This document shows positions 9,521 to 19,122 of a stretch of 32,703 nt of DNA, piece by piece. The notes under the pieces are model-generated. The model was given only the letters and a program-made list of their open reading frames with translations, did not search any database and was not told the origin of the DNA. Within the stretch, counting starts at the first letter, position 1. The number at the start of each line of letters is the position of its first letter. The translations under genes were made by a program, and so were the position numbers. Origin of the DNA: Thoreauomyces humboldtii (Eukaryota; Chytridiomycota; Chytridiomycetes; Spizellomycetales; Powellomycetaceae); assembly GCA_027596035.1 (NCBI GenBank), contig JADGJA010000181.1, positions 1 through 32,703 of the forward strand, written 5' to 3'.

Positions 9521-9864
9521 GTCCGAGCACGGAGAACCTCTCTACTTCGGCAACTAGAGCGACGCAAGTAAAGGATCTAGTTCTTATCGCATCAATCCGA
9601 TAGGCGTTGGTCGTCCCTTACCTTCGATCTTCTTCAACGCTCGCTATCTGCTACATTTCCCGGCCATCATGTCGCCGACGTCAGCGGCCAATCTCCCTTC
9701 CCGCGGCCGGATCTAGACTCCTCCTCGGCATGTCGGAAATCATGCCCCTTTCATCAAAACACCCCTCTTTTGTACGATGGTTCCGCTTGAACTCCTGGTA
9801 CCTGGTGTCGAAATAGAGTTAATGCAACAAAATGCCTTTTCGAGGCGTCGTGGATTCGACGTCG

Positions 9865-9977
9865 AGGTCCTTGGGTTACGGACTGTTGCTTTGATGCTTT
9901 GAGTCGAGTTTGCTCGTGTCCAGCGGTTCAAAGTCCTTTTTCTTAACATCGTCGTAGATGAAATGATGATGGGAAAG
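9865..9977 (-). pseudogene. Decayed copy of proteasome alpha7 (PSMA3/PRE10) exon 7
   Basis: Aligned with the intact exon at 11741-11854, the fragment keeps nearly the same length and strand. Its minus-strand translation HHFIYDDVKKKDFE mirrors [13 protein letters not shown] of the real subunit, followed by a KH pair and, after a TAA and a one-base shift, PKDL as in the real protein. The splice acceptor AG that precedes the true exon 7 is lost (CCCATC instead of CTCAGC). No trace of exon 8 is evident. It is non-functional, presumably part of the same duplication as 9469-9520. Confidence 0.8.
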
Positions 9978-10282
9978 CAAGCTTGAGCTCACGCTGCGCC
10001 GACATGCGAAGGTTCGATATACGTTTGTCCAATTTGTGCGGGTAGCCCGAACCCTATTCCGCTGCGTTTTAGGGCTTCCCGACCTCTGGCACTCCCGGTA
10101 TTTCCTCATAATGAGCCCGTCAAGTCTCTCGTGAACAGGCAATTGCACCTCTCTCCATAGACGGCAGGACTGTTCGGAACCCTCTCGCCATCCTTAGCTC
10201 GACTACATAGATCTCAGCAAACTCACCCCTCTCGTTCCATTCATATACCACGCACTCCCATCGACCCACAACTCTCCCTACC
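9978..10282. other. Intergenic: upstream region of the complex I subunit gene
   Basis: About 305 bp without a gene. The last 130 bp are pyrimidine-rich and run directly into the ATG context CTACCATGG of the next gene, so they probably hold its promoter and 5' UTR. Confidence 0.5.
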
Positions 10283-10965
10283 ATGGTCCAATTCTTCTCC
10301 AACCTCCCTGACGAGGAGCACGTGCCTTACAAGTTCATTGCGACGGAACCACACGTCAAGGACATTGTCAGATACATGCGCAATGAGGATTACTATTTGT
10401 GGGGTGCCATCGCTACCGGTTTCCCCGCCGCTCACTGGATTTGGGGTGAGCATGGGATCCGTACATCCCCGTTTCGAAGGGAATCTCCTCGCGCGCAACT
10501 GGGAGAGAGACTGGGAGAGAAGCCACGACTTTGGAATGGCCGCGATGACCGAAACCGTAGTGCAAAGGCTTCTCTTGAAGCATGCAGCACAACTGCCTCA
10601 TGGCTCGGTCGCACTTTGGGGAGGAAGCTTTTTGTCTTGTCTGACGTGTACCCTGTTGCTCTCTTGCCCCAGAACGAACCGTCCCGTCCTTCCACCCCAA
10701 GGTCATGCCCCGCGTCATGGCAGTCCAGATCCCCTTCTTCTTCACCTGTGGCTTCATGTTCGCCGCTCAGAGGTCCCTCTGTACGTTGTTTTTTCCCCCA
10801 CGACGCGCCTGTCCCTCGTCTCGAAACGTTCAGCATCTGACTCTCTGTATTCCAGTCCGATTTTGGGGTTGGCGAGAGAACGGTCCCGAGGCCGTCCGGT
10901 ACGCCCAGGAGACCGCCGCTCGACCTCCACCAGCGAAGAAGGGATGGCAGGACAACGACTGGTAG
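10283..10965 (+). CDS. NADH:ubiquinone oxidoreductase (complex I) 21-kDa-type subunit, NUXM-like
   Basis: Three exons, 10283-10445, 10673-10780 and 10856-10965, make 126 residues; both joins are phase 1 (WIW-E-RTVPSF and RSL-F-RFWGW). The N-terminal part YKFIATEPHVKDIVRYMRNEDYYLWGA, followed by a hydrophobic helix (ATGFPAAHWIW), fits the fungal 21-kDa complex I subunit domain. A second hydrophobic segment (VQIPFFFTCGFMFAAQ) leads to RFWGWRENGPEA and a charged tail ending DNDW. Family knowledge: this accessory subunit sits in the membrane arm at the mitochondrial inner membrane and has no classical cleaved presequence. Functional naming is from remembered family pattern. A working complex I argues against an anaerobic gut fungus as host. 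Confidence 0.75.
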
Positions 10966-11611
10966 AAGGTCGATTCACCTTTGGCATCCTACCTTCAGAA
11001 CAAAAAGACTCTATCTACATACAACTCTTGATCTTTCCGACTTGCTGAGTTTCGATCAACAGGAGTGGAGGAGATCTGCGAAGCAGGTGATCGCGTTCAG
11101 GGTTGGCGGCGAAAGAAGCGGGAGACATGGGTTTCGCAATGGAATCGCATGAGACAGGGCCGGCAGCATCTATACAATCAGCCTGCTCCCAGAGCTTGCA
11201 AGAGTCTTGCAAAAGTGAGATCGGTGGGCTAGTGACGTTGAGTAACGCTGATGCAGATCTCTTGCTGCGCGAGATCCGGTGAACAATCATGGAGACGCAC
11301 TTTGCATTGGCAAACCCGATCGACGCAGTCGTGACGTAGCCGTGACAACGCCCATCTTTCCAGGCGGATCTTCGCACCCAGTCGACTCTTCCCTGCCATC
11401 TTCCTCTGATTGAGAAACCTGACGGGCGCCTACAGTACAAGGTGAGCTTGGGAATTACAATACGTACCACAGATGTGCTCCGCTCTCGTAGTGGCCGAAA
11501 CCCTTCGCATCATTCGATTCGTCTCATCCGGTTGAAAACCACGCGTCGTACAGCGGGATAAAGCAATTTTTTTGTACAGTATAGTTCCGACACGAAAGAA
11601 AACCTCGTTTA
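10966..11611. other. Intergenic between two convergent genes, with the second copy of the duplicated segment
   Basis: Roughly 645 bp between the stop codons of the complex I subunit and proteasome alpha7. No gene is supported. The only structure I can explain is 11234-11284, which matches 9469-9520. Confidence 0.6.
11234..11284 (+). repeat. Segmental duplication, copy 2 (matches 9469-9520)
   Basis: It lies about 330 bp beyond the 3' end of the alpha7 gene, the same relative order as copy 1 and the exon-7 relic. The copy here is not part of an open Myb frame, which suggests that this is the original location and that the Myb tail was overwritten. Confidence 0.75.
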
Positions 11612-12844
11612 CTAATCCTCGTCCATGTCCTCGTGAAGAGACGCCTGTGAAAGAAATTGCCATCAGAAAAGAATCGAGCAAGGAGAATAGACGGCTCTTT
11701 CCTCAGACGCACCTTTGCTGCTGCTGCTGCGGCCTCGTGAAGGTCCTTGGGTACGAACTCATGCTTTGGGTTGGGTCCGTCCCGGATCCAGCTCATCTCC
11801 AGCTCAAAGTCCTTGTCCTTGACGTCGTCGTGGATGGAGTGGATGCTGAGAAAGACATGAATCACTAAGGACGAGAGTACGATGCTCCGGAATCCGCTGT
11901 TTTCTCTTACATGCGGGCAGCGTCCATGACCACCTGCTCGCAGGTCATTTCGGTGAGCTTCAGCTTCTCGATCTCCGTCTTGGCAACCTGGCGTCCCTTG
12001 CCAATCGCGCAACCGTAGAATCCCTGAATCAAGTATCAGACAAGTCAGTTCCACTGGCCCTCGGGCTCCCGACCCGTTCTCGGATCCCTACATAGTAGAT
12101 TCCGGAAGGTTCGATCATGTACATCTGAGGTCCGGTCTTGTCGACCGTCGCGAGGATGGTACTGACGCCGAAAGGCCTGACGCTCGAGTACAGGGTGAAA
12201 GCCTGTACGTATTGTCCGACACGATCCGCGATCATCTGTCCGTCCAATGCCGAAACCGTCAACACCCCCATATTCTCCATCGTTACTGTCACGCGTCCGG
12301 GGCGAAAAGGGACGCACCTTGGCGGGTATGGGTGCGCGGTAGAGATCCCGGTAGCTTTGAGCTTCTTCCCGTGCACGGTTGACGAGATGTCGGGTGTCGG
12401 CGAGGAGACCGGCCGTGGCCTGAAGACAGAACCCTTCCTTAGCGTTATGTTCCAAGTCCACCCGATCCATCCAACCTCTACTCACAATGCCGATGTGGTT
12501 GTCGGCCGTGGCTATCCGCTTGTTGGATCCGGGGACCAGTAGCTTAGACTGGACCAGCTTCTCCACCGCTAGCACAACACCGTCCTTGCAGCGGAAGCCG
12601 AGACACGTTCTGTGCGAGAAGACCCGATATCAGGAGATTTTTCTTTCTGGCTAGCCGACCCTGAAGTGAATTCGTACCCGCTGTTTTCTACGGCCTTGCT
12701 GGCGTATTCGACCTGGAAGATGCGGCCATCTGGCGAGTAGGTGGAAGCCGAGAGATCATACTGGAAGAAGGGAATGGTCGGTCATCGACATATGACATCC
12801 ACACACATGCCGACGACACGTACCCCTGTTCCGATGGAGGTCAT
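11612..12844 (-). CDS. PRE10: 20S proteasome subunit alpha7 (PSMA3 / Pre10 type)
   Basis: Eight exons: 12844-12824, 12760-12678, 12609-12486, 12419-12318, 12235-12092, 12023-11911, 11845-11713 and 11644-11612. The total is 250 residues, close to the family's usual length. The N-terminus [27 protein letters not shown] is the alpha-subunit signature, and SIGTGYDLSAST is specific to PSMA3/Pre10. Other family landmarks are [79 protein letters not shown] and the acidic end EDMDED. Family knowledge: this non-catalytic subunit is part of the outer ring of the 20S core, in cytosol and nucleus, and its phosphorylatable acidic tail contacts the regulator. No classical PACE-like promoter motif was found by eye. 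Part of exon 7 is duplicated at 9865-9977. Confidence 0.96.
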
Positions 12845-13749
12845 GATGATGGTTTAGATGGCGTCGACTTGTCTGGTGTAAAACAAACTGAAATGCGTTG
12901 GGGAAGGAGATCTTCGGAAACGCGGGCTGGACGAGGAAAGGTCTGAAAACCAACACGAGGAAGGCCGCGTTGGCCGCGTCACCCAAACAAACGAAAGACT
13001 CTGCCACACCCAACCCAACCCAACCCCTTTCACCCGTCGTCAAGTTCCGAGTACTTTGCAAACGAGCAAGAGCATGATTTGCATGTCGTCAAGCGTTCTA
13101 CAACGTTCAGCTTTTCCATCGGGAAGAGTTTGACCTTCCCTAGCGAAACGCTCCTCATTTTATGTAACGGAAGCGCACATACGCGCCGCGATCAGCATAA
13201 TTTCCCACACTTCTCCCTCAAGGGTTGCGGGGGCATTAAAGTAGAGCGATTGAACATCGGGGACGGGCAGTTCTCGCTTGGACGACGGTCCCTGCCTCCA
13301 GCCTGCCAACTTTTCGACACTCTAGAGCGGCCAAGGCTTGACGGACCTGCAACTGCCCTGGCATCGGGCCACAAGCTGGTTGGTGGAAGCTCCGCATGTA
13401 AAAGCATGCCACACCACTGCACTTTCCCCTCGGGGATAACACGCGGTAAGCATCAGACTCAAGCACAGGTGCGTACCTGGTGCGTACAGTAGGTCTCTCT
13501 GTCGAATGGATCGCTGCGCCGCGCCATGTTTGTCTCCTTACGTTATTAGGGCGCCGGCGGCCAGACAATCCAGGGGACACGGCACAGCACCGCATCGCAA
13601 AGCATCTCCCTCCCAGGACAATAGACTACAGTGAGGCCGTGTAAGGGACAAGGGAACGAGAGGGAAGAGGGGTTTGCCGGGGCCCGAACACTGTATTGCA
13701 TGTCACGCCCCCCGCTGCTCAGGACCCCCAACATTCCCACGCTCAAGCC
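12845..13749. promoter_or_regulatory. Divergent upstream region of proteasome alpha7 (-) and DLT1-like gene (+)
   Basis: About 905 bp separate the two start codons. Open frames of 76-137 codons exist on both strands but none shows a motif or good splice context. A short CCAAC-type run, three five-base units at 13009-13027, resembles a simple repeat. The last 70 bp before the DLT1 start are C-rich. Confidence 0.5.
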
Positions 13750-14725
13750 ATGCCGCACATTCCGCTCAGAAAGTACTTTCACTGGGCCGTGTTCGTGAAG
13801 TACTCGTCTCTCCTCACCACAGCACTACTCATCCTCGGGCTCCTTGGACTGTGCGGCCTCGATCTCTTTCTGAGGATTTACGCGGACCAACCCCTCCTGC
13901 TGAGCGCTGGGTCGAGCGTGGTGCTACTGGTGGGCTTACTTTTTCACGCGACAGGAACAAGGATAACATGAAATAATTTTTTTCCGATTGCAGTTTCTGG
14001 GTGCCGTTCTGATCATCTCAGCGAGGAGTCTATCGATCCGGAGTGCACTACAGGACATTCCAAAATTATACGTTCCCATCAACCCGTCCGACCTGCCAAA
14101 GGTTGTCTTCTCCGACTATCCCGATCTTTACAATCGTTCCCATGCTAAATCACATTCGTGGACTCCTCCAACAGCGAGTTCATCGCTTGATTCAGGCAGA
14201 TCTGTCAAAGGTAGCCACCATATCTCGTGCCGCCGTCCCCCGCCCGCAAGATGCCCTTGACCTCGGATGGGGAAAGCTGGGCTCCCAACTTGAGGGAGTG
14301 AACTTCAGAAAAGCAGCCATTCAAACCTTTGATCTCATTGGTAATCCTATCGCTCGAGCTCTACCTTTCGTTGACTGCTTTTGCTTATACTTTTGCCCCA
14401 CACGGCGACATAGAGCAAGCTGCCCGTGACATATCACCACTTCTTAAGCGTGATGCTTCTACTTCTGCCCGTCGTCACATACATCTTCTCATCCACCATG
14501 GCTTCGTTCATCCCGACATTGGCCGCTACTATGTCGACGGTTACGAACAGCTTCGCTTCGCGAGGAGAGAAGCTTCCGAGACGGAATACCGCGAGTTCAT
14601 GAAGCTCGTCGCCATGATCCTCAAAGGGTAGGGGTTTCAAGCTCATCAGGAGTCCACCGATAAGATTGGTTTTGATCGTGGTTCTTCGCATCTATAGATT
14701 GAGGAACAATGCGCGTCCGAGGTAG
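13750..14725 (+). CDS. DLT1: DLT1-like (defect at low temperature) fungal membrane protein
   Basis: Five exons: 13750-13929, 13994-14101, 14175-14340, 14414-14627 and 14698-14725, giving 231 residues. Two transmembrane helices are clear (about residues 20-45 and 48-72; the second crosses the first intron). They are followed by the family signature IPKLYVPINPSDLPK|RVHRLI, which only appears after removing the 73-nt intron. The C-terminal half is helical (IEQAARDI, YVDGYEQLRFARREASETEYREFMKLV). The last intron (14628-14697) adds KGLRNNARPR; without it the protein would stop at 14631 with 223 residues. Intron 2 uses a weak GTTGTC donor. Family knowledge: DLT1 is needed for growth in the cold in yeast; its mechanism is not established. 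Confidence 0.82.
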
Positions 14726-15334
14726 CATCTACCATTCCACAATGTGGTCACGGGTGTCATCGCACGTTGCGACTGCATCCGCTATGTGCGCTGGGTTCGC
14801 CCTTATATCTTTTATGGGACGTGTCACTGGCTCAAGCGCCATACTGGACCGCGGCTATGAACGAGCTCTGGGAAGTATCGTTCTGCCCTCGCTGCTATCT
14901 ACCCTGCCCATCATGATTGCATTACGGTCGCGGGTCTCGCTCCAGCACAGCGATCTTCTTTGGTGGCGGTCCTCGCCCACTGCCCATCCTCGTGATGTCC
15001 GACGCTTTGCAGTAGCGGTGATAAGCGCACATTGCTCTATTACTACTCCGGTAGAGGTGGTAAGACTGCGAACGAAGTTGCCTGTCCTGTGTTTTACGCT
15101 GCGTGACTGCCTTTTAACTTCTGTCTCAACCTGCAGCCTCATCGGGTAGCCACCTCGAAGCTTTGTCGACGTTCGCGAACGGCTTTGTGTAGTACGTCGT
15201 CGGAAGACCAATTGCGAGAGCGAAGACAACTGGAAGACGTGTGGCTGCAGATGAACTATATCATTCGAACTAAGCTTCGGGCGAACAAAGGAGGGGGTAT
15301 AGAAGAAAGAGGGAAGGAATAGCTGCAGGAGGAT
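14726..15334. other. Intergenic between two convergent genes
   Basis: About 610 bp. An open frame from an ATG at 14709 (overlapping the last DLT1 exon) runs 146 codons and has two hydrophobic patches (SAMCAGFALISFMG and IVLPSLLSTLPIMIAL), but no family resemblance. I treat it as unproven. Otherwise nothing is seen. Confidence 0.4.
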
Positions 15335-16786
15335 CTACGCGCGGGACCAACGATCGTACGGGAGCTTGACATTCTCGGGGACCATGATGTTGTCGACCAT
15401 GTGGATGGCAGCGTTGGAGGCCAGACCGTCGGTAAACTGGATGCGAGCCTCCCCGTCGTTGACGATGAAGTTGTACTGAGGAAAAAGGCAGATGGTCAGC
15501 TGATGAACGAGAAAACGAGAAACTGTTTGCTGCAACTCACCTCGCGGACGTCACGGTGCTCGCCTCCCTCGTCCTTGCGACCCTTGCGATCCTTTCGATC
15601 CTTGCGACGACGGTTGTCCTCGTCGGATTCCCCGTCTCCCTGCTGCTGATGCTTGGCGCAGACGGTCATCTCGTGGCCGCAGAGGGTCTTGAGTGTGGTT
15701 TCCTTCTTCTTCATGAAGTCCGTCGAGTAGGCGACCTCCTTGCCGACGTGGAACTCGACGATCTTCTTCAGATCCTTGACGCCTAGCGATTGGTGCGAGA
15801 GGAGAGAATCAAAATCAGCAACCGCATGGCCACATCGTTCGGAACCCTCCCGCGCCCCCGTCGCAAGAAAACTCACCCTGACACTGGGGCTTGCGACCCT
15901 CGCGTTCGTCATCGGCTTCGTAGCGTCCTCCACGGTCCTCGCGCTCCTGACCGACGCACGTGAACAGATACTTGAGGTTGTCGAAGCCGAGCATCTCCCA
16001 TGCCTTGTTGGAAGGGGCCATGACGGTCAGACCCTTCTCGTTGTCGACCTTGGAGGAGAGACCGGTGCGTTCGAGAGCCGCGCCGAAGGTGCTGAAGGTC
16101 GTGGGGATGGTGAAGAGCTGCTCGGTGACCTGGCAGGGAGGTTGGAGGACCTTGTCGATGGCGAAGATCATGCCGTTGGAGGCTTCGATCGACTTTTCGA
16201 CTCGGGCGTGCATGTTCTGTCGAATTTACAATGGAAGAGGGTTGATGATTTCAAGCAAGACTGAAGCGCTGAAGCTAGCAAGGAGAACCAAGGAACAGAG
16301 AAGATGACCTACCAGCCAGATGTGGTCGCTGAACTTGTAGACGCGGATCCTCTGGTGCCGGTCGCCCAGCGACCTGAGCTTCAAGTTGGAAGGGATGAGA
16401 GCACCGGCGTGCATGCAATCCTCCGTGATGTCCGAGTCGCCGGCGATGTGATACCTCAGAACGTCACGCATCTTTCCGCCATCGTAGTTGACCCGACGTT
16501 CCATGTCCTCGAAGGCCTCGTTGCAAGGTGCGAAGACGGTTGAGTGGGTGTCCTCGCTGTCGAGTTCGTCCCGGAGCCCCTTGTCCTGCTGAAGGTAGTC
16601 GTAGAATCGGCTGAAGTTCTTGTCGTCCTTGAGACGCTGCGAGATGGTGCTGTCTCCGCCTTCGTCTTCGCGACCGCGACAGCCGGAGAAGAGGGCTTTG
16701 CTGTCGTCTTCGATCTGGATCTTCAGGAGGGGTGTGGCCGATGCCGAGGCGGCGGCGAAGGCGGTGATGAGAAGGGAGAGCTTCAT
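15335..16786 (-). CDS. Secreted protein with two fasciclin (FAS1) domains
   Basis: Four exons: 16786-16313, 16216-15877, 15782-15541 and 15475-15335, giving 398 residues. MKLSLLITAFAAASASA is a typical signal peptide. FAS1 domain 1 follows at about residues 45-195, with the STVFAPCNEAFEDM box and an H2-like VLRYHIAGD, ending with NGMIFAIDKVLQPP. Domain 2 begins TIPTTFSTFGAALERTGL, has GLTVMAPSNKAWEMLGF, and ends VNDGEARIQFTDGLASNAAIHMVDNIMVP. Domain 2 carries two charged insertions (an ERED...EREGRKP stretch and a Lys/Arg/Asp-rich DEDNRRRKDRKDRKGRKDE stretch), unusual for the fold. No GPI-anchor signal is evident at the C-terminus. Family knowledge: FAS1 proteins act in cell adhesion and at cell walls. 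A TATA box lies upstream at 16911-16918. Confidence 0.9.
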
Positions 16787-16910
16787 GGTGAATTGAGAGG
16801 GATGCAAGAAGGAGTTGAAATGGGCAGACGTGGAAGGTAGCAGTGAGGTTTGAGGCTCTTGAATACTGCGGATGATGGGAGAAAGTGGGGGAGAGCGAAC
16901 TCGCCCGATC

Positions 16911-16918
16911 TTTTTATA
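16911..16918 (-). promoter_or_regulatory. TATA box of the fasciclin gene
   Basis: The minus strand reads TATAAAAA, centred about 128 bp upstream of the start codon at 16786. This is the clearest core-promoter element in the window and suits a regulated, secreted product. Confidence 0.7.
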
Positions 16919-19122
16919 CAACTGCAGTTTCTGCCGTCTGTTGACAGGCCATGCAGCCTCCACAGCTCTTTTTTTTCTTCACCCGCATGAGAGTCACGAG
17001 AGCATCAGGTAAATGCTCGGGTCCCTTCATGGCCTCGCAGCAAGGTTGGTTGGAAGACGGAGGAGGATGGTCGTCGGACAGCGAAAGGATTTGGACGCAC
17101 AGCGCGTGGCCTTGACCACATGAGTAACCTTCCAGGTGACACATCTGTCTGGCTTCCCTCAACCACTCTTTTTCTTCCCAGGCAATCCTGCATGGTTTGT
17201 TCAATTACGTTTGAACTGTTTTCGTTTCTGCAGCCGAAAAACCAGATTGGTTGGGTTGACCTGTCAAGTCCGTCGTGCGTGCTCTCCGGGGCGACCTACT
17301 AGGATGGTTCATATAATCTATCTCTACGTTACCAAGGCAGTGCTCCTAATGAAGCATGAGTCCGTTGATGGTTAACGCTGCAAATATGTGGGTAAATCTC
17401 ACACCCAGAAGAATGTCGTTGACGGCAATGTCGCGAGTGACAGTTTTCGACTTGAAGAAAATTCTGCACGACATGCCTTGCTGCTCAGCATGGATACACA
17501 CAAATCAAAGAGCTACATCAAATGCAATGCTGATGCTCGTGCCAGTTTTGGTTAAACGAGCACTTGTCGTGCCCGTACAACCAACTGCACGATCCAGCAC
17601 AAGGTAGCATGCGAGCGTACCAGCGGCGTCCCCCGCAATGCGCCATGCAATATTACCGTAGGGGGAGTGCAGAGGCCCTAACCCTGACAGGACAGCAGGC
17701 TTCGATGAGCTCCCGCCTCTCTGTCCTCGCGCCCCACCATTCCCAGCACAGCAGCACACCGACTCATCTGCCAACGGCGGATATTCACAAGACGTGTAAG
17801 TATGCATTCCACCGCACCCAGTCACATCTCCCGAGAAAGGAAGGGGAGGAACACACGGGGGAGAAGATGGGAAAGGCACGAACACTCTCGGCGATGAGGA
17901 CAACCTAGCAGATAACCTCGACGACGCAGTCTTCCCGACACGCTCGTTTCCCTTCCCCTTTCTGTTCCTTCTGCGACGGGACATCTCTCGCTCCTCCTCC
18001 GCGTTCCCTCGACGTCTTTTTCGTGCACCTCATTCCTTCACGGGAGGTTTTCGATGGAGCCGAGGCGGGAAGGGTGCGCTGGGGGAGTTGTCGATCGAGG
18101 TGGTTGTTTTTGCGGATGGGAGGAGGGGGAAACTGTAGCGGCGGGGGCTGAAAGTGGGAGCACATAGTTTTCAAGCTGATGCCGAGAGACGACGTGGAAA
18201 GAGAGGATGCTCGGAGATGCAAACCTTGTTTCACTTGCTGACTTGCATTTGTTTTTTTCTGTATCTGTCGCAGGGTATAGTGAGGTAACTTTAAGGATCA
18301 TGTTTTGAAAGGCTTCATTGGTCATGTGGGCGGGGTAGCCCGGTCGCAGCTAGTCCATTTGTATATGCACAGACGAGGCAAGGATCCTTGCAGAATGGAC
18401 TCCTTCGAGAGTTCTCTTTGGGAGGAGGTCGCCGATGATTCAGGCTTCAGTCAAGTTTAGTCTTGCTGGTGGCGGATGCTATCAGGATCCCTCTGGCAAC
18501 GACGTATGGCCGGCCAGTCGTGGCAAGACCCTTTGGCTACGGTCATGCGGTCACGGATATGGATCTGACCTAAGCATGGATTGATGTGGTAGTGTCGGGT
18601 TTCCGCTTCATATCTTCAAGAGCGAGCCGCTTGATGACTTTGACTGATGAGGATGAGGGGATGGCGATATAATTCGAATAACATACACCCCATTTCGTTG
18701 ATTTCGTTGAGGCGTCGGCATCGCTGTAGCATGTCGAGCCGTATCGTAGCGAAAGTCCCTGAAGGGTGGTGGAACGCCGCGGTGATCTGTCGCTTGCACG
18801 CGTCTTCAGGTTGTGCTGAGGCAAGCGTCCCGACGCGCGAATGTGAAGACCACCCACCCCTCACCCCCTCACCGCTACCGTCCCTACCGCTGGGTTTCCC
18901 ATCCACATTCCTGTTGCCTACACAAGCGAGCGCTGCCCCTTCCATCTGTCAAAGGGTCTCTTGTCGGAACTTCTGCTGGTGCAACGTAAGCTGTCCGCAC
19001 TCTTGACCGTTCTCATCTGGTGGACGTGCGACCTGTCGCATCCGCTGCGCGAAATATTCCTCGTGCATCATCTCCGCATACGACCCTTTGATTTTCAATT
19101 GACGTGACAGCATACCGGCAGC
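16919..19122. other. 2.2-kb gene-poor stretch between two divergent genes
   Basis: It separates the fasciclin gene from the flavodoxin-like gene and must hold their distal promoters. The longest open frame with an ATG (17984 leftwards, 159 codons) is Arg/Ser-rich and matches nothing I know. No tRNA, snRNA or rRNA signature was found by eye. Just before 19123 a donor-like GTAAGC (18986-18991) and an acceptor-like GACAG (19106-19110) could bound an intron in the 5' UTR of the next gene. A non-coding transcript is possible but unsupported. Confidence 0.45.

Larger units (their letters stand above)
8610..9571 (+). pseudogene. Multi-repeat Myb/SANT protein gene, disrupted
   Basis: From the ATG at 8610 the frame encodes a basic, Ser/Arg-rich N-terminus resembling a mitochondrial presequence (MSLFNRSVRLTSSSL...RSLTTS), then Myb/SANT repeats. 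Repeat 1 begins NPWTLKEVEQL and repeat 2 KGWTQEQHEEL. Repeat 3 begins KGPWTPEEDVLL and continues DWKNLAIVLGRTRHSVRQRW. Repeat 4 begins GKFSESEDTL and continues RWSHIARATGRTAQAVKVRW. Repeat 5 begins KGPWTAQEDDVI and is truncated. Three lesions are visible. A TAG at 9033-9035 sits exactly where repeat 2 should have its conserved Trp, and the same frame continues after it with EFVGRMIGKSGGAC. A 29-bp tandem duplication (9292-9340) shifts the frame in repeat 4. Repeat 5 loses homology at about 9469, where a segment shared with 11234 begins. Family knowledge: such proteins bind DNA. Most likely a young pseudogene; an unspliced or misassembled real gene is possible. Confidence 0.8.

Noticed and set aside
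572..12844. REI1/RPL10 and CUT8/alpha7 as functional gene clusters
   Set aside because: Partners are 6-20 kb apart with unrelated genes between them and no shared promoter, so co-location is probably chance.
13009..13027. CCAAC-type repeat resembling telomeric sequence
   Set aside because: Only about three five-base units in a promoter region; too short to call an interstitial telomere.
14709..15149. 146-codon plus-strand frame with two hydrophobic patches
   Set aside because: It overlaps the proposed last DLT1 exon, shows no family motif, and such length is not rare at this base composition.
17505..17984. 159-codon minus-strand frame in the gene-poor stretch
   Set aside because: Arg/Ser-rich with no motif, and no plausible splice partners were found.
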